Positions 1-12,025 of a stretch of DNA of 64,000 nt are shown one piece after another. The DNA lies in the NCBI RefSeq assembly GCF_017832355.1, contig NZ_JAFIBY010000002.1, positions 496,001 through 560,000 of the forward strand. Direction: 5' to 3'. The translations under genes and the position numbers were made by a program. The first letter of the stretch is position 1, and each line of letters opens with the position of its first letter. Below the pieces are notes generated by a model. The model had not been told where the DNA came from. It did no database searches and was given only the letters and a program-made list of their open reading frames with translations. The DNA is from Serratia sp. PL17. Its GTDB lineage: Bacteria; Pseudomonadota; Gammaproteobacteria; Enterobacterales; Enterobacteriaceae.

Positions 1-518
1 ATAACGTCGCCAATGCGTTGGCCGCAGCGGCGCTGGCCATGTCGGCAGGCGCATCGCTTGAGGCTGTGCGTCAAGGGTTAACAAATTTACAGGCAGTACC
101 GGGGCGTTTGTTCCCGATTGCGCTTTCTGAACATCAACTGCTGCTCGATGACAGCTATAACGCCAACGTCGGTTCCATGACCGCTGCAGCGCAGGTACTG
201 GCAGAAATGCCCGGCTACCGGGTGATGGTGGTTGGGGATATGGCAGAGTTAGGGGCGGAAGCTGAAGAATGTCACCGTCAGGTGGGCGAAGCTGCTCGGA
301 TGGCGGGAGTCGATAAAGTGCTGGGTGTGGGGCCGTTAAGCCAGGCGCTGATTGATGCCTCCGGTAACGGCGAACATTTTCAGGATAAGGCAGCAGTGAT
401 CGCGCGCGTGGCGGAATTACTGTCAGAACATGCGGTAATTACCGTGTTAATCAAGGGTTCACGTAGTGCCGCAATGGAGCAGGTAGTACGCGCGTTACAG
501 GAGAAAGCACCATGTTAG
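1..518 (+). CDS. murF: UDP-MurNAc-tripeptide:D-Ala-D-Ala ligase MurF, C-terminal part (5' end outside window)
   Basis: This is the C-terminal third of MurF, which adds D-Ala-D-Ala to UDP-MurNAc-tripeptide in the cytoplasm. The reading frame is already open at base 3 and shows the Mur ligase signature NVANALAAA, then the substrate-domain motif DDSYNAN and, near the end, the IKGSRS motif of MurF C-terminal domains. About 172 codons are present of a protein that is normally about 450 residues. The stop overlaps the mraY start (the mraY ATG at 512 lies inside murF), so the two are translationally coupled as usual in the dcw cluster. The apparent start at 18 is only a TTG inside the gene. Confidence 0.97.
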   Translation, partial: NVANALAAAALAMSAGASLEAVRQGLTNLQAVPGRLFPIALSEHQLLLDDSYNANVGSMTAAAQVLAEMPGYRVMVVGDMAELGAEAEECHRQVGEAARMAGVDKVLGVGPLSQALIDASGNGEHFQDKAAVIARVAELLSEHAVITVLIKGSRSAAMEQVVRALQEKAPC

Positions 519-1594
519 TTTGGCTGGCCGAGCATTTGGTCAAATATTATTCCGGCTTCAACGTCTTTTCCTACCTGACGTTCCGAGCCATTGTCAGCCT
601 GCTGACCGCGCTGTTCCTTTCCCTGTGGATGGGGCCGCGGGTGATTAAACGCCTGCAGGAAATGTCCTTTGGCCAGGTCGTGCGTAACGACGGCCCAGAG
701 TCGCATTTCAGCAAACGTGGTACGCCGACCATGGGCGGCATCATGATTCTGACCTCCATCACTGTTTCAGTCTTGATGTGGGCTTACCCGTCCAACCCTT
801 ACGTGTGGTGCGTGCTGTTCGTACTGGTGGGGTATGGCATCGTTGGTTTTGTTGATGACTATCGCAAGGTAGTACGCAAAGACACCAAGGGGCTGATTGC
901 ACGTTGGAAATACTTCTGGCAATCGGTGATTGCGCTGGTGGTTGCTTTCGCCATGTATGCCGTAGGAAAAGACACGCCAGCCACCGAGCTGGTTGTGCCG
1001 TTCTTTAAGGACATCATGCCGCAACTCGGCCTGTTATACGTGTTGCTGGCGTACTTTGTGATTGTGGGGACCAGCAATGCGGTCAACCTGACCGATGGGC
1101 TGGATGGCTTGGCGATTATGCCAACGGTGTTCGTCGCCGCGGGCTTTGCGCTGGTGGCTTGGGCGACCGGTAACATGAACTTCGCCAACTACCTGCACAT
1201 TCCGTATCTGCGCCACGCCGGTGAGCTTGTGATTGTCTGTACCGCCATTGTCGGTGCTGGCCTGGGCTTCTTGTGGTTCAACACCTACCCGGCTCAAGTC
1301 TTCATGGGCGATGTCGGTTCACTGGCATTGGGCGGCGCACTGGGCACCATTGCGGTGCTGCTGCGCCAGGAGTTCCTGTTACTGATTATGGGCGGCGTGT
1401 TCGTGGTTGAAACGCTGTCGGTCATTTTGCAGGTGGGATCGTTCAAGCTGCGCGGGCAACGTATTTTCCGTATGGCACCGATTCACCACCACTATGAATT
1501 GAAAGGCTGGCCGGAACCACGCGTGATCGTGCGCTTCTGGATTATTTCGCTGATGCTGGTGCTGATTGGCCTGGCGACGCTGAAGGTGCGGTAA
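512..1594 (+). CDS. mraY: Phospho-MurNAc-pentapeptide transferase MraY (lipid I synthesis)
   Basis: MraY transfers phospho-MurNAc-pentapeptide to undecaprenyl phosphate at the inner membrane, making lipid I. The 360-residue product is the family's usual length and carries about ten hydrophobic segments. Visible active-site motifs are the paired aspartates of VGFVDDYRK (D115 and D116), [10 protein letters not shown] near residues 192-201, FMGDVGS with the third catalytic aspartate, and the HHHYELKGW loop near residue 324. It overlaps murF by 7 bases and ends 2 bases before murD, so it is an internal gene of the dcw operon. The identification rests on close resemblance along its whole length to the E. 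coli protein. Confidence 0.98.
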   Translation: MLVWLAEHLVKYYSGFNVFSYLTFRAIVSLLTALFLSLWMGPRVIKRLQEMSFGQVVRNDGPESHFSKRGTPTMGGIMILTSITVSVLMWAYPSNPYVWCVLFVLVGYGIVGFVDDYRKVVRKDTKGLIARWKYFWQSVIALVVAFAMYAVGKDTPATELVVPFFKDIMPQLGLLYVLLAYFVIVGTSNAVNLTDGLDGLAIMPTVFVAAGFALVAWATGNMNFANYLHIPYLRHAGELVIVCTAIVGAGLGFLWFNTYPAQVFMGDVGSLALGGALGTIAVLLRQEFLLLIMGGVFVVETLSVILQVGSFKLRGQRIFRMAPIHHHYELKGWPEPRVIVRFWIISLMLVLIGLATLKVR

Positions 1595-1596
1595 TC

Positions 1597-2916
1597 ATGG
1601 CAGACTATCAGGGTAAAAAAGTTGTCATCATCGGGTTGGGCCTCACCGGCCTGTCCTGTGTTGATTTCTTTATGGCGCGCGGCGTGACGCCACGCGTTAT
1701 GGATACCCGCGTATCACCGCCAGGGCTGGATAAGCTGCCCGACAGCGTAGAGCGCCATCTGGGCGATTTGCATCAGGACTGGCTGTTGGCGGCGGATTTG
1801 ATCGTCGCCAGCCCGGGCATGGCGTTGGCGACCCCGGCGTTGAGCGCTGCGGTGGACGCTGGCGTTGAAGTCGTTGGCGATGTTGAGCTGTTTTGCCGCG
1901 AAGCCCAGGCACCGATCGTTGCCATCACGGGTTCCAACGGCAAAAGCACGGTTACCACCCTGGTGGGCGAGATGGCAAAAGCAGCCGGTTGGGCGGTGGG
2001 CGTCGGCGGCAATATCGGGCTGCCTGCACTGAGCCTGTTACGCCAAGAGTGCCAACTGTATGTGCTGGAGCTGTCGAGCTTCCAACTGGAAACCACGTCC
2101 AGCCTGCATGCGACTGCAGCGACCATTTTGAATGTCACCGAAGATCATATGGATCGCTACCCGTTTGGCCTGCAGCAGTACCGTGCCGCCAAGCTGCGTG
2201 TCTATGAAAATGCGGAAGTCTGCGTGGTGAACGCGGACGATGCGCTGACCATGCCTGTGCGCGGTGCTGATGAGCGCTGCGTTAGCTTTGGTGCGGATGT
2301 GGGTGATTATCACCTGAACCGTCAGCAGGGCGAGACTTGGCTACGGGTTCGCGGAGAGAAAATTTTAAACACGCGCGAGATGAAGCTGACCGGCCGTCAT
2401 AACTATACCAATGCGCTGGCAGCGTTGGCATTGGCTGATGCGGTGAATATCCCACGGGCTTCCAGCCTGAAGGCGTTAACGACCTTTACCGGATTGGCGC
2501 ACCGCTTCCAACTGGCATGGGAACATAACGGCGTACGCTGGATCAATGATTCTAAAGCAACCAACGTTGGCAGTACCGAAGCGGCGCTGAATGGTTTGCA
2601 GGTGGATGGGACACTTCACCTGTTGCTGGGTGGTGATGGTAAATCTGCCGATTTCTCCCCGTTGGCGCGGTACCTGCAAGGCGATAATGTCCGTCTGTAC
2701 TGCTTTGGTCGTGACGGTGAGCAGTTAGCGCAACTGCGGCCGGAGGTCGCTACGCTGACCGATACCATGGAGCAGGCGATGCAGGCGATTGCCGGCCGGG
2801 TGCAATCTGGCGATATGGTGCTGTTGTCACCGGCGTGTGCCAGCCTGGACCAGTTCCGTAATTTTGAAGTGCGCGGTGACGAGTTCGCCCGCTTGGCACA
2901 GGAGCTCGGCGGATGA
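1597..2916 (+). CDS. murD: UDP-MurNAc-L-alanine:D-glutamate ligase MurD
   Basis: MurD is the cytoplasmic ATP-dependent ligase that adds D-glutamate to UDP-MurNAc-L-Ala. The 439-residue length is typical. Its three Mur-ligase domains are recognisable: an N-terminal Rossmann-like UDP-binding domain beginning [11 protein letters not shown], a central ATPase domain with the P-loop TGSNGKST at residues 111-118 and the EDHMDRY motif, and a C-terminal domain containing NDSKATN. The start lies 2 bases after the mraY stop. The stop overlaps the ftsW start as ATGA (2913-2916), implying translational coupling. Confidence 0.98.
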   Translation: MADYQGKKVVIIGLGLTGLSCVDFFMARGVTPRVMDTRVSPPGLDKLPDSVERHLGDLHQDWLLAADLIVASPGMALATPALSAAVDAGVEVVGDVELFCREAQAPIVAITGSNGKSTVTTLVGEMAKAAGWAVGVGGNIGLPALSLLRQECQLYVLELSSFQLETTSSLHATAATILNVTEDHMDRYPFGLQQYRAAKLRVYENAEVCVVNADDALTMPVRGADERCVSFGADVGDYHLNRQQGETWLRVRGEKILNTREMKLTGRHNYTNALAALALADAVNIPRASSLKALTTFTGLAHRFQLAWEHNGVRWINDSKATNVGSTEAALNGLQVDGTLHLLLGGDGKSADFSPLARYLQGDNVRLYCFGRDGEQLAQLRPEVATLTDTMEQAMQAIAGRVQSGDMVLLSPACASLDQFRNFEVRGDEFARLAQELGG

Positions 2917-4115
2917 GACTACGCTTGCCGAACTTCGGGCTGACTGAGCTGTTTAAGAACTGGGTCGCGGGGTCGCGCGATAACGACTCGGTCAATATGG
3001 TGCTGTATGACCGTACCCTGTTATGGCTGACCTTCGGGTTAGCCATTGTCGGTTTTGTGATGGTGACGTCGGCGTCAATGCCGATCGGCCAACGTCTGGC
3101 GGACGATCCTTTCCTGTTCGCGAAGCGTGATGCCTTGTATCTCGGGTTGGCGTTTGGCTTGTCGATGGTGACGCTGCGTATTCCGATGGAAGTCTGGCAG
3201 CGCTACAGCAATGTCATGCTGTTGATGTCGATTGTGATGCTGTTGATCGTATTGGTGGTGGGTAGCTCGGTAAACGGGGCATCGCGTTGGATCGCGCTGG
3301 GACCGTTGCGTATTCAGCCGGCGGAGCTGTCCAAGCTGTCGCTGTTCTGTTATCTGGCGAGCTACCTGGTCCGTAAGGTTGAAGAGGTGCGTAGCAACTT
3401 CTGGGGCTTCTGCAAACCGATGGGCGTCATGGTCGTGTTGGCCGTGTTGCTGTTGGCACAGCCAGACCTCGGTACGGTGGTGGTGCTGTTTATCACTACG
3501 TTGGCGATGCTGTTCCTGGCCGGTGCCAAAATGTGGCAGTTCCTGGCGATTATCGGCTCCGGTGCTTTTGCGGTGGTGCTGCTGATCATTGCAGAACCTT
3601 ACCGTATGCGTCGTGTGACGTCGTTCTGGAATCCCTGGGCCGATCCGTTCGGCAGCGGTTACCAGTTGACTCAGTCTCTGATGGCCTTTGGTCGCGGCGA
3701 ATTCTGGGGGCAAGGGCTGGGCAATTCGGTGCAGAAACTTGAGTATTTGCCGGAAGCACACACCGACTTTATCTTCTCGATTTTAGGCGAAGAACTGGGC
3801 TATATCGGTGTGGTTTTCGCATTGTTAATGGTATTCTGCGTCGCTTTTCGTGCGATGTCGATTGGCCGCCGCGCGTTGGAGCTGGATCAGCGCTTTTCCG
3901 GCTTTTTGGCCTGTTCAATTGGCGTGTGGTTTAGCTTCCAGGCGTTAGTAAACGTTGGTGCCGCAGCCGGTATGTTGCCGACCAAAGGTCTGACGTTGCC
4001 GCTGATAAGCTACGGTGGTTCGAGCCTGTTAATTATGTCGACGGCAATCGTGCTGTTGTTGCGTATTGATTATGAAACGCGTCTGGCTAAAGCCCAGGCG
4101 TTTGTGAAGAGGTAA
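2913..4115 (+). CDS. ftsW: SEDS-family septal peptidoglycan glycosyltransferase FtsW
   Basis: FtsW is a polytopic SEDS protein that polymerises septal glycan from lipid II together with FtsI. The 400-residue product has a hydrophilic N-terminal tail of about 35 residues followed by roughly ten membrane segments. The SEDS signatures are present: [10 protein letters not shown] with the following [12 protein letters not shown], and the C-terminal [13 protein letters not shown]. It is slightly shorter than E. coli FtsW (414 residues, from memory). It overlaps murD by ATGA and lies 3 bases before murG, the normal dcw position between them. Confidence 0.97.
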   Translation: MRLRLPNFGLTELFKNWVAGSRDNDSVNMVLYDRTLLWLTFGLAIVGFVMVTSASMPIGQRLADDPFLFAKRDALYLGLAFGLSMVTLRIPMEVWQRYSNVMLLMSIVMLLIVLVVGSSVNGASRWIALGPLRIQPAELSKLSLFCYLASYLVRKVEEVRSNFWGFCKPMGVMVVLAVLLLAQPDLGTVVVLFITTLAMLFLAGAKMWQFLAIIGSGAFAVVLLIIAEPYRMRRVTSFWNPWADPFGSGYQLTQSLMAFGRGEFWGQGLGNSVQKLEYLPEAHTDFIFSILGEELGYIGVVFALLMVFCVAFRAMSIGRRALELDQRFSGFLACSIGVWFSFQALVNVGAAAGMLPTKGLTLPLISYGGSSLLIMSTAIVLLLRIDYETRLAKAQAFVKR

Positions 4116-4118
4116 GGG

Positions 4119-5183
4119 ATGAGCGGGAAACCTAAGCGTTTAATGGTGATGGCAGGCGGTACCGGCGGGCACGTGTTCCCGGGGCTGGCGGTCGCTCATC
4201 ATCTGATGGCGCAAGGCTGGCAGGTGCGCTGGCTTGGAACCGCAGACCGAATGGAAGCCGATCTGGTGCCAAAGCACGGGATCGAGATTGATTTCATCCG
4301 TATTTCTGGCCTGCGCGGCAAAGGGCTGAAAGCCCAGCTGAGCGCACCACTGCGTATCTGGCATGCTGTACGCCAAGCGAAAGCGATTATGCGCAGTTAC
4401 CAGCCGGACGTGGTGCTGGGCATGGGCGGTTATGTTTCTGGCCCCGGCGGTTTGGCTGCATGGATGTGCGGCATTCCGGTGGTGCTGCATGAGCAAAACG
4501 GCATTGCTGGCCTGACCAACCGCTGGTTGGCGCGCATTGCCAAAACCGTTTTGCAGGCGTTCCCTGGTGCGTTTCCGAACGCGGCGGTTGTGGGTAACCC
4601 AGTCCGTACCGATGTACTGGCATTGCCGCTACCGGCAGAGCGACTGAACGGGCGTGAAGGGCCGATTCGTGTGTTGGTGATTGGCGGAAGTCAGGGGGCT
4701 CGGGTGCTGAATCAGACAGTTCCTGAAGTCGCAGCGAGATTGGGCGATAAAATAACGCTCTGGCATCAGGTGGGCAAAGGGGCTCTGGAAACTGTGCTGC
4801 GCGACTACGAGAGGGTAGGGCAGACACAGCATAAGGTGACCGAGTTTATTGATGACATGGCCGCTGCTTACGCCTGGGCTGATGTTGTGGTGTGCCGTTC
4901 CGGTGCTCTGACCGTCAGTGAGATCGCAGCAGCAGGCCTGCCGGCGATCTTTGTGCCATTCCAGCATAAAGACCGTCAACAGTATTGGAATGCCCGTCCG
5001 CTGGAAGAAGCCGGTGCGGCGAAGATTATCGAGCAGCCGCAGTTCAACGCCGATGTGGTGGCGGAGCTGCTGGCAAGCTGGGATCGTCCGACGTTGCTGG
5101 CGATGGCCGAGAAGGCCCGCGCGGTAGCCATTCCTGACGCCACTGAACGCGTAGCGGCGGAGCTGGTGCGAGTCGCTAAATAA
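4119..5183 (+). CDS. murG: Lipid II-forming GlcNAc transferase MurG
   Basis: MurG is a peripheral inner-membrane GT-B glycosyltransferase that adds GlcNAc to lipid I, giving lipid II. Family marks are the N-terminal glycine loop [10 protein letters not shown] (residues 13-22), the [11 protein letters not shown] segment, the second glycine-rich loop [10 protein letters not shown], and the UDP-GlcNAc contact region [15 protein letters not shown]. The length of 354 residues is typical. Its start is 3 bases after ftsW. Unlike most junctions in this cluster it is followed by an 83-base gap, which is filled by a tandem palindromic repeat before murC. Confidence 0.98.
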   Translation: MSGKPKRLMVMAGGTGGHVFPGLAVAHHLMAQGWQVRWLGTADRMEADLVPKHGIEIDFIRISGLRGKGLKAQLSAPLRIWHAVRQAKAIMRSYQPDVVLGMGGYVSGPGGLAAWMCGIPVVLHEQNGIAGLTNRWLARIAKTVLQAFPGAFPNAAVVGNPVRTDVLALPLPAERLNGREGPIRVLVIGGSQGARVLNQTVPEVAARLGDKITLWHQVGKGALETVLRDYERVGQTQHKVTEFIDDMAAAYAWADVVVCRSGALTVSEIAAAGLPAIFVPFQHKDRQQYWNARPLEEAGAAKIIEQPQFNADVVAELLASWDRPTLLAMAEKARAVAIPDATERVAAELVRVAK

Positions 5184-5184
5184 T

Positions 5185-5261
5185 ATGCAGGGGTTCGGTA
5201 CACCGGGCCTGAATTAAAGAATGTCATGTAGGGGCCCGGTATGCCGGACCCGGATTAGAGA
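5185..5261. repeat. Two tandem copies of a 36-bp palindromic unit between murG and murC
   Basis: Bases 5185-5220 and 5226-5261 are direct repeats matching at 27 of 36 positions, with a period of 41 bases. Each unit centres on an imperfect palindrome of the type AGGGGCCCGGTATGCCGGAC. Similar short palindromes of the form TAGGGGC...GCCCC occur at 39973 and 52690 in this window. They fill almost the whole murG-murC gap inside the dcw operon, so they are transcribed and would form RNA hairpins just upstream of the murC start. Confidence 0.8.
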
Positions 5262-5266
5262 GAGTG

Positions 5267-6745
5267 ATGAATACACAACAACTGGCGAAACTACGTACTA
5301 TCGTGCCCGAGATGCGACGCGTCCGGCACATTCACTTTGTCGGCATCGGTGGCGCCGGCATGGGTGGTATCGCCGAAGTGTTGGCTAACGAAGGTTATCA
5401 AATCAGCGGTTCTGACCTGGCGCCAAACCCGGTAACCCAACAGTTGAGTGCGCTCGGGGCGACGATTTACTTCCATCACCGCCCGGAGAATGTGTTGGAT
5501 GCCAGCGTAGTGGTGGTTTCTACCGCCATCTCTGCCGACAACCCGGAAATTGTTGCCGCGCGTGAGGCGCGTATTCCGGTGATCCGCCGCGCGGAAATGC
5601 TGGCCGAACTGATGCGTTTCCGCCACGGCATTGCCGTGGCCGGTACGCACGGCAAGACCACCACCACGGCAATGGTATCGAGCATTTATGCTGAAGCTGG
5701 CCTGGATCCGACCTTTGTCAACGGTGGGCTGGTGAAAGCGGCGGGTACCCATGCACGTCTGGGGTCCAGCCGTTATCTGATCGCGGAAGCGGATGAAAGC
5801 GACGCGTCGTTCCTGCATCTGCAGCCGATGGTGGCGATTGTCACCAATATCGAAGCCGACCATATGGAGACTTACCAAGGCGACTTCGAAAACTTGAAGC
5901 AGACGTTTATTAATTTCTTGCACAATCTGCCGTTCTACGGCCGTGCGGTGATGTGTGTTGATGACCCCGTAGTGCGTGAATTGCTGCCGCGTGTGGGTCG
6001 CCATATCACCACTTACGGTTTTAGCGAAGACGCTGATGTTCGCATCGAAAACTATCGCCAGGTTGGGCCACAGGGCCACTTTACGCTGAACCGTCAGGAC
6101 AAGCCGTTGTTGACGGTGACCTTGAATGCACCGGGTCGCCACAATGCGTTGAATGCGGCAGCGGCAGTGGCGGTAGCGACAGAAGAAGGGATCGATGACG
6201 CAGATATCCTGCGTGCGCTGGCAGGTTTCCAGGGCACCGGTCGCCGCTTCGATTTCTTGGGCGAGTTCCCGCTGACGCCGGTTAACGGCAAAGAGGGTAC
6301 CGCAATGCTGGTGGACGATTATGGCCACCACCCAACAGAAGTGGACGCTACGCTGAAAGCAGCGCGCGCGGGTTGGCCGGATAAACGATTGGTTATGATT
6401 TTCCAGCCGCATCGTTATACCCGTACCCGTGATTTGTACGACGACTTTGCTAACGTATTGTCGCAGGTGGATGTGCTGTTGATGCTGGACGTGTACTCCG
6501 CGGGCGAAACGGCAATCCCAGGGGCGGACAGCCGATCGCTGTGCCGCACTATCCGCAGCCGTGGCAAGTTGGATCCGATTTTGGTTTCCGATCCAGACAC
6601 CGTGCCGGAAACCTTGGCGCAGTTGCTGCAAGCAGATGACCTGGTATTGGTGCAAGGTGCCGGTAACGTGGGCAAGGTGGCTCGAAAACTGGCCGAGCTT
6701 AAGCTGCAGCCGCAGAAAAAAGAGGAGGAACACCATGGCCGATAA
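5267..6745 (+). CDS. murC: UDP-MurNAc:L-alanine ligase MurC
   Basis: MurC is the first Mur ligase, adding L-alanine to UDP-MurNAc in the cytoplasm. The product is 492 residues. Motifs include the glycine-rich [14 protein letters not shown] near residue 27, the ATP loop GTHGKTTTT at 126-134, [10 protein letters not shown], and the C-terminal-domain DDYGHHPTE. The ATG at 5267 is preferred over the GTG one codon upstream because the product then begins [10 protein letters not shown] as in E. coli, with a purine-rich GAGAGAG just before it. Its 3' end overlaps ddlB by 11 bases. Confidence 0.98.
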   Translation: MNTQQLAKLRTIVPEMRRVRHIHFVGIGGAGMGGIAEVLANEGYQISGSDLAPNPVTQQLSALGATIYFHHRPENVLDASVVVVSTAISADNPEIVAAREARIPVIRRAEMLAELMRFRHGIAVAGTHGKTTTTAMVSSIYAEAGLDPTFVNGGLVKAAGTHARLGSSRYLIAEADESDASFLHLQPMVAIVTNIEADHMETYQGDFENLKQTFINFLHNLPFYGRAVMCVDDPVVRELLPRVGRHITTYGFSEDADVRIENYRQVGPQGHFTLNRQDKPLLTVTLNAPGRHNALNAAAAVAVATEEGIDDADILRALAGFQGTGRRFDFLGEFPLTPVNGKEGTAMLVDDYGHHPTEVDATLKAARAGWPDKRLVMIFQPHRYTRTRDLYDDFANVLSQVDVLLMLDVYSAGETAIPGADSRSLCRTIRSRGKLDPILVSDPDTVPETLAQLLQADDLVLVQGAGNVGKVARKLAELKLQPQKKEEEHHGR

Positions 6746-7655
6746 AGTTGCCGTACTGCTGGGTGGTACCTCCGCTGAACGTGAAGTGTCATTGCAATCT
6801 GGTGCCGCCGTCCTGGCCGGATTACGTGAAGCCGGTATTGATGCGCATGGCATCGATATTCGTGACTTCCCGGTAACCCAGCTGAAAGAGCACGGGTTTA
6901 CCAAAGTATTTATCGCGCTGCATGGCCGCGGTGGTGAAGACGGGACTCTGCAGGGGATGCTGGAGTTTCTTGAGCTCCCTTATACCGGCAGTGGCGTGAT
7001 GGCGTCGGCACTGACCATGGACAAATGGCGCACCAAGATGGTGTGGCAGTCGATGGGTTTACCGGTGGCACCTTATGTGGCACTGAACCGTAAGCAGTAT
7101 GTTGGTGCGGAGAAGTCTGCGCTGATTGCTCGCATCGACGCTCTGGGCCTACCGCTGATCGTCAAGCCGAGTCGTGAAGGATCGAGCGTTGGCATGAGCA
7201 AAGTCACTGAGCGTGCCACTCTTGAAGGGGCGCTGGAAGAGGCTTTCCGCCATGACGACGACGTGCTGGTCGAAAAGTGGCTGAGCGGCCCGGAATACAC
7301 GGTTGCAATGTTGGGCGATCAGGTATTGCCTTCAATCCGTATTCAACCGGCTGGCGTGTTTTATGACTATCAGGCCAAGTATATTTCGGACGATACGCAG
7401 TATTTCTGTCCGAGTGGCCTAGGGGCGGAACAGGAAGCCGAAATGGCTGCTCTGGCGTTACGCGCCTACCGTGGGCTGGACTGCAGCGGCTGGGGCCGCG
7501 TGGATGTGATGCAGGATAGCGATGGCAGCTTCTATCTGCTTGAGGTGAATACCTCGCCGGGCATGACCAGTCATAGCCTGGTGCCGATGGCAGCGCGCCA
7601 ATCTGGTTTAAGCTTCTCGCAGCTGGTAGCGAGAATTTTGGAATTGGCCGACTGA
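6735..7655 (+). CDS. ddlB: D-alanine:D-alanine ligase B
   Basis: Ddl joins two D-alanines in an ATP-grasp reaction to supply MurF. The 306-residue product starts [20 protein letters not shown]. Visible family features are [12 protein letters not shown], the ATP-grasp segment [15 protein letters not shown], and the C-terminal [14 protein letters not shown] motif that binds metal and substrate. The ATG at 6735 follows a strong AGAGGAGG ribosome-binding site inside murC. The open frame extends upstream to 6561, but that part is out-of-frame murC. It ends one base before ftsQ. Confidence 0.98.
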   Translation: MADKVAVLLGGTSAEREVSLQSGAAVLAGLREAGIDAHGIDIRDFPVTQLKEHGFTKVFIALHGRGGEDGTLQGMLEFLELPYTGSGVMASALTMDKWRTKMVWQSMGLPVAPYVALNRKQYVGAEKSALIARIDALGLPLIVKPSREGSSVGMSKVTERATLEGALEEAFRHDDDVLVEKWLSGPEYTVAMLGDQVLPSIRIQPAGVFYDYQAKYISDDTQYFCPSGLGAEQEAEMAALALRAYRGLDCSGWGRVDVMQDSDGSFYLLEVNTSPGMTSHSLVPMAARQSGLSFSQLVARILELAD

Positions 7656-7656
7656 T

Positions 7657-8508
7657 ATGTCGCAAGCTGCCCTGAATGCGCGTGAACGCGAGGTGGATAA
7701 TAACCCGCGCCGCAGCAATGGAACCCAATTAGCGGGAATGATTTTCCTGCTGATGGTGTTGGGAACGATCCTGTGGAGTGGCTGGGCGGTGATTGGCTGG
7801 ATGAAAGATGCCAGCCGCCTGCCGCTGTCACGACTGGTGGTGACCGGTGAACGTCACTACACCACCAACGACGATATTCGCCAGGCAATTTTGGCGTTGG
7901 GATCGCCGGGTACGTTCATGACGCAGGATGTGGATATCATCCAGCAGCAGATTGAACGCCTGCCGTGGATCAAGCAGGCCAGCGTGCGCAAGCAATGGCC
8001 GGATGAGCTGAAAATCCACCTGGTGGAATATGTCCCGGTAGCGCGCTGGAATGATTTGCACATGGTGGATGCCGAAGGCAAGTCCTTCAGCGTGCCAGCA
8101 GAACGAATTGGCAAACAAAAATTGCCGCTGCTCTATGGTCCGGAAGGGAGCGAACAGGATGTTCTGGAAGGTTATCGGGCCATGAGCAGCATGCTAGCAG
8201 CCAGCAAATATACGCTGAAAATGGCGGCCATGAGTGCCCGCCATTCCTGGCAGCTGGCTTTGGATAATGATGTTCGGCTGGAGCTGGGACGCGACGATCG
8301 CACCGGACGCCTGCAGCGCTTTATCGAGCTTTACCCGGTATTGCAGCAGCAGGGGCAGGCTCAGAGTAAGCGAGTCAGCTATGTCGACTTACGTTATGAG
8401 TCCGGCGCATCGGTAGGTTGGGCCCCAGTGTTTATCGACCCGCAGGCAGCAGGCGATCAGCAAAACAGTAATCAGCAACAGAATCAGGCACAGGCAAAAC
8501 AACAATGA
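7657..8508 (+). CDS. ftsQ: Cell division protein FtsQ
   Basis: FtsQ is a bitopic inner-membrane divisome protein that recruits FtsB/FtsL. The 283-residue product has a short basic cytoplasmic N-terminus, one membrane helix at about residues 27-49 ([20 protein letters not shown]), a POTRA domain beginning near [12 protein letters not shown], and a beta domain. The last 20 or so residues are a Gln/Asn-rich tail, a variable region in this family. It follows ddlB by one base and overlaps ftsA by ATGA, the standard order ddlB-ftsQ-ftsA. Confidence 0.97.
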   Translation: MSQAALNAREREVDNNPRRSNGTQLAGMIFLLMVLGTILWSGWAVIGWMKDASRLPLSRLVVTGERHYTTNDDIRQAILALGSPGTFMTQDVDIIQQQIERLPWIKQASVRKQWPDELKIHLVEYVPVARWNDLHMVDAEGKSFSVPAERIGKQKLPLLYGPEGSEQDVLEGYRAMSSMLAASKYTLKMAAMSARHSWQLALDNDVRLELGRDDRTGRLQRFIELYPVLQQQGQAQSKRVSYVDLRYESGASVGWAPVFIDPQAAGDQQNSNQQQNQAQAKQQ

Positions 8509-9761
8509 TCAAGTCGACGGACAGAAAACTGGTAGTTGGGCTGGAGATCGGTACTGCAAAAGTCTCCGCATTAGTAGGGGAAGTTCTGCCCGATGGCATG
8601 GTCAACATTATCGGGGTGGGCAGCTGCCCGTCTCGCGGTATGGATAAGGGTGGCGTTAACGACCTTGAGTCGGTAGTGAAGTGCGTACAGCGCGCTATCG
8701 ATCAGGCCGAATTGATGGCTGATTGTCAGATTTCTTCGGTTTACCTCGCATTATCGGGTAAACACATCAGTTGCCAGAACGAAATAGGGATGGTTCCTAT
8801 TTCCGAAGAGGAAGTGACACAGGAAGATGTCGAGAACGTAGTGCATACCGCTAAATCGGTACGCGTGCGTGACGAACACCGCATCCTGCACGTCATCCCT
8901 CAGGAATACGCTATCGATTATCAGGAAGGCATCAAAAACCCCGTTGGGTTGTCCGGCGTGCGTATGCAAGCCAAGGTGCATCTGATCACCTGTCATAACG
9001 ACATGGCGAAGAACATTGTTAAAGCAGTAGAACGTTGCGGTCTGAAAGTAGACCAACTTATTTTCGCCGGTTTGGCTGCCAGCTATGCAGTCCTGACCGA
9101 AGATGAGCGCGAACTCGGTGTTTGTGTGGTGGATATCGGCGGCGGCACCATGGATATGGCGGTGTACACCGGCGGTGCGTTGCGCCACACCAAAGTGATC
9201 CCTTACGCCGGGAACGTGGTCACCAGCGATATCGCCTACGCCTTCGGCACGCCGCCGACAGATGCGGAAGCGATCAAAGTTCGACACGGCTGTGCGCTTG
9301 GGTCGATTGTTAGCAAGGATGAAAGTGTAGAGGTGCCAAGCGTTGGGGGGCGTCCTCCTCGTAGTCTGCAAAGACAGACACTGGCTGAAGTTATTGAGCC
9401 ACGCTACACCGAACTGTTGAATCTGGTTAACGATGAAATTTTGCAATTGCAGGAGCAACTGCGTCAGCAAGGGGTGAAGCATCATTTGGCAGCAGGTATT
9501 GTGCTGACCGGTGGCGCTGCCCAAATTGATGGCCTGGCAGCTTGTGCGCAACGGGTGTTCCACACCCAGGTACGCATCGGCCAACCCTTGAACATCACGG
9601 GTCTGACGGATTATGCGCAGGAGCCTTACTACTCTACGGCGGTAGGTCTGCTGCACTATGGAAAAGAGTCTCACCTGAGTGGTGAGGCAGAAGTAGAAAA
9701 ACGCGCCTCAGTGGGCAATTGGTTTAAACGCATCAATAGCTGGCTGAGAAAAGAGTTTTAA
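8505..9761 (+). CDS. ftsA: Cell division actin homologue FtsA
   Basis: FtsA is an actin-family ATPase that tethers FtsZ to the inner membrane. The 418-residue product has the phosphate-1 segment [15 protein letters not shown], the phosphate-2 segment [14 protein letters not shown], and the adenosine motif [12 protein letters not shown]. It ends in the amphipathic membrane-targeting helix [14 protein letters not shown]. Length and motifs are as expected. The ATG overlaps the ftsQ stop. A 74-base gap separates it from ftsZ, where E. coli-type clusters also have a spacer. Confidence 0.98.
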   Translation: MIKSTDRKLVVGLEIGTAKVSALVGEVLPDGMVNIIGVGSCPSRGMDKGGVNDLESVVKCVQRAIDQAELMADCQISSVYLALSGKHISCQNEIGMVPISEEEVTQEDVENVVHTAKSVRVRDEHRILHVIPQEYAIDYQEGIKNPVGLSGVRMQAKVHLITCHNDMAKNIVKAVERCGLKVDQLIFAGLAASYAVLTEDERELGVCVVDIGGGTMDMAVYTGGALRHTKVIPYAGNVVTSDIAYAFGTPPTDAEAIKVRHGCALGSIVSKDESVEVPSVGGRPPRSLQRQTLAEVIEPRYTELLNLVNDEILQLQEQLRQQGVKHHLAAGIVLTGGAAQIDGLAACAQRVFHTQVRIGQPLNITGLTDYAQEPYYSTAVGLLHYGKESHLSGEAEVEKRASVGNWFKRINSWLRKEF

Positions 9762-9835
9762 TGTTTCAACAAAGAGATCATGCTGAGTAATCTTTTTATG
9801 ATCTCGCAGCGACAGGCACAAAACGGAGAGAAACT

Positions 9836-10990
9836 ATGTTTGAACCAATGGAACTAACCAATGACGCGGTGATTAAAGTCATCGGCGTCGGCGGTGGCGG
9901 TGGCAACGCCGTTGAACACATGGTGCGCGAGCGCATCGAAGGTGTTGAATTCTTTGCCGTTAATACAGACGCTCAGGCGCTTCGTAAAACGGCAGTTGGC
10001 CAAACCATCCAGATCGGTAGCGGTATTACCAAAGGTCTGGGGGCAGGCGCGAACCCTGAAGTGGGTCGCAATTCAGCGGAAGAAGACCGTGAAGCCCTGC
10101 GCGCCGCACTGGATGGTGCAGACATGGTCTTCATTGCAGCCGGCATGGGCGGCGGTACCGGTACCGGTGCAGCGCCAGTTGTTGCTGAAGTGGCTAAAGA
10201 TTTGGGTATTCTGACAGTGGCCGTGGTGACTAAGCCTTTCAATTTTGAAGGCAAGAAACGCATGGCATTCGCTGAGCAGGGTATCGCAGAATTGTCCAAA
10301 CACGTGGACTCATTGATCACTATCCCGAACGACAAGTTGTTGAAAGTTCTGGGTCGTGGCATTTCTCTGCTGGACGCGTTCGGCGCGGCCAACGACGTAC
10401 TGAAAGGTGCGGTGCAGGGTATTGCCGAACTGATCACCCGTCCAGGCCTGATGAACGTCGACTTCGCTGACGTGCGCACCGTGATGTCCGAAATGGGCTA
10501 TGCGATGATGGGTTCTGGCGTTGCCTGCGGTGAAGACCGTGCTGAAGAAGCGGCGGAAATGGCGATCTCCAGCCCACTGCTGGAAGACATCGACCTGTCC
10601 GGTGCTCGCGGCGTGCTGGTCAACATCACCGCAGGCTTTGACCTGCGTCTGGATGAGTTCGAAACCGTGGGTAACACCATTCGTGCTTTCGCTTCCGACA
10701 ATGCCACCGTGGTTATCGGTACCTCATTGGATCCGGAAATGAACGACGAACTGCGCGTGACCGTGGTTGCGACGGGTATCGGCATGGACAAACGTCCAGA
10801 AATCACGCTGGTGACCAACAAACAGGCTAGCCAGCCAGTGATGGATCATCGCTACCAGCAGCACGGCATGTCGCCGTTGCCGCAGGAAGTGAAACCTGCC
10901 GCCAAGGTAGTTAACGATCCGACTGCGCAGCCTAATAAAGAGCCCGACTATCTTGATATTCCTGCTTTCCTGCGTAAGCAGGCAGACTAA
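9836..10990 (+). CDS. ftsZ: Cell division tubulin homologue FtsZ
   Basis: FtsZ polymerises with GTP into the Z ring. The 384-residue product shows the tubulin signature GGGTGTG at residues 105-111, the T7-loop region VNFADVRTV-like (here [12 protein letters not shown]), and the conserved C-terminal tail [14 protein letters not shown] that binds FtsA, ZipA and ZapD. The start follows the ribosome-binding site GGAGAG. It lies between ftsA and lpxC in the same orientation, the usual end of the dcw cluster. Confidence 0.99.
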   Translation: MFEPMELTNDAVIKVIGVGGGGGNAVEHMVRERIEGVEFFAVNTDAQALRKTAVGQTIQIGSGITKGLGAGANPEVGRNSAEEDREALRAALDGADMVFIAAGMGGGTGTGAAPVVAEVAKDLGILTVAVVTKPFNFEGKKRMAFAEQGIAELSKHVDSLITIPNDKLLKVLGRGISLLDAFGAANDVLKGAVQGIAELITRPGLMNVDFADVRTVMSEMGYAMMGSGVACGEDRAEEAAEMAISSPLLEDIDLSGARGVLVNITAGFDLRLDEFETVGNTIRAFASDNATVVIGTSLDPEMNDELRVTVVATGIGMDKRPEITLVTNKQASQPVMDHRYQQHGMSPLPQEVKPAAKVVNDPTAQPNKEPDYLDIPAFLRKQAD

Positions 10991-11005
10991 GAATATCCTG
11001 AGAAT

Positions 11006-12011
<1,006 letters not shown>

Positions 12012-12025
12012 GTCGATACCGCTGA

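Noticed and set aside
5291-6904. 537-codon reverse-strand open frame
   Set aside because: It lies wholly across murC and the start of ddlB, has no family motif, and its composition is that of a shadow of those genes.
8751-9674. 307-codon reverse-strand open frame
   Set aside because: It is antisense to ftsA; no homology or ribosome-binding site is seen.
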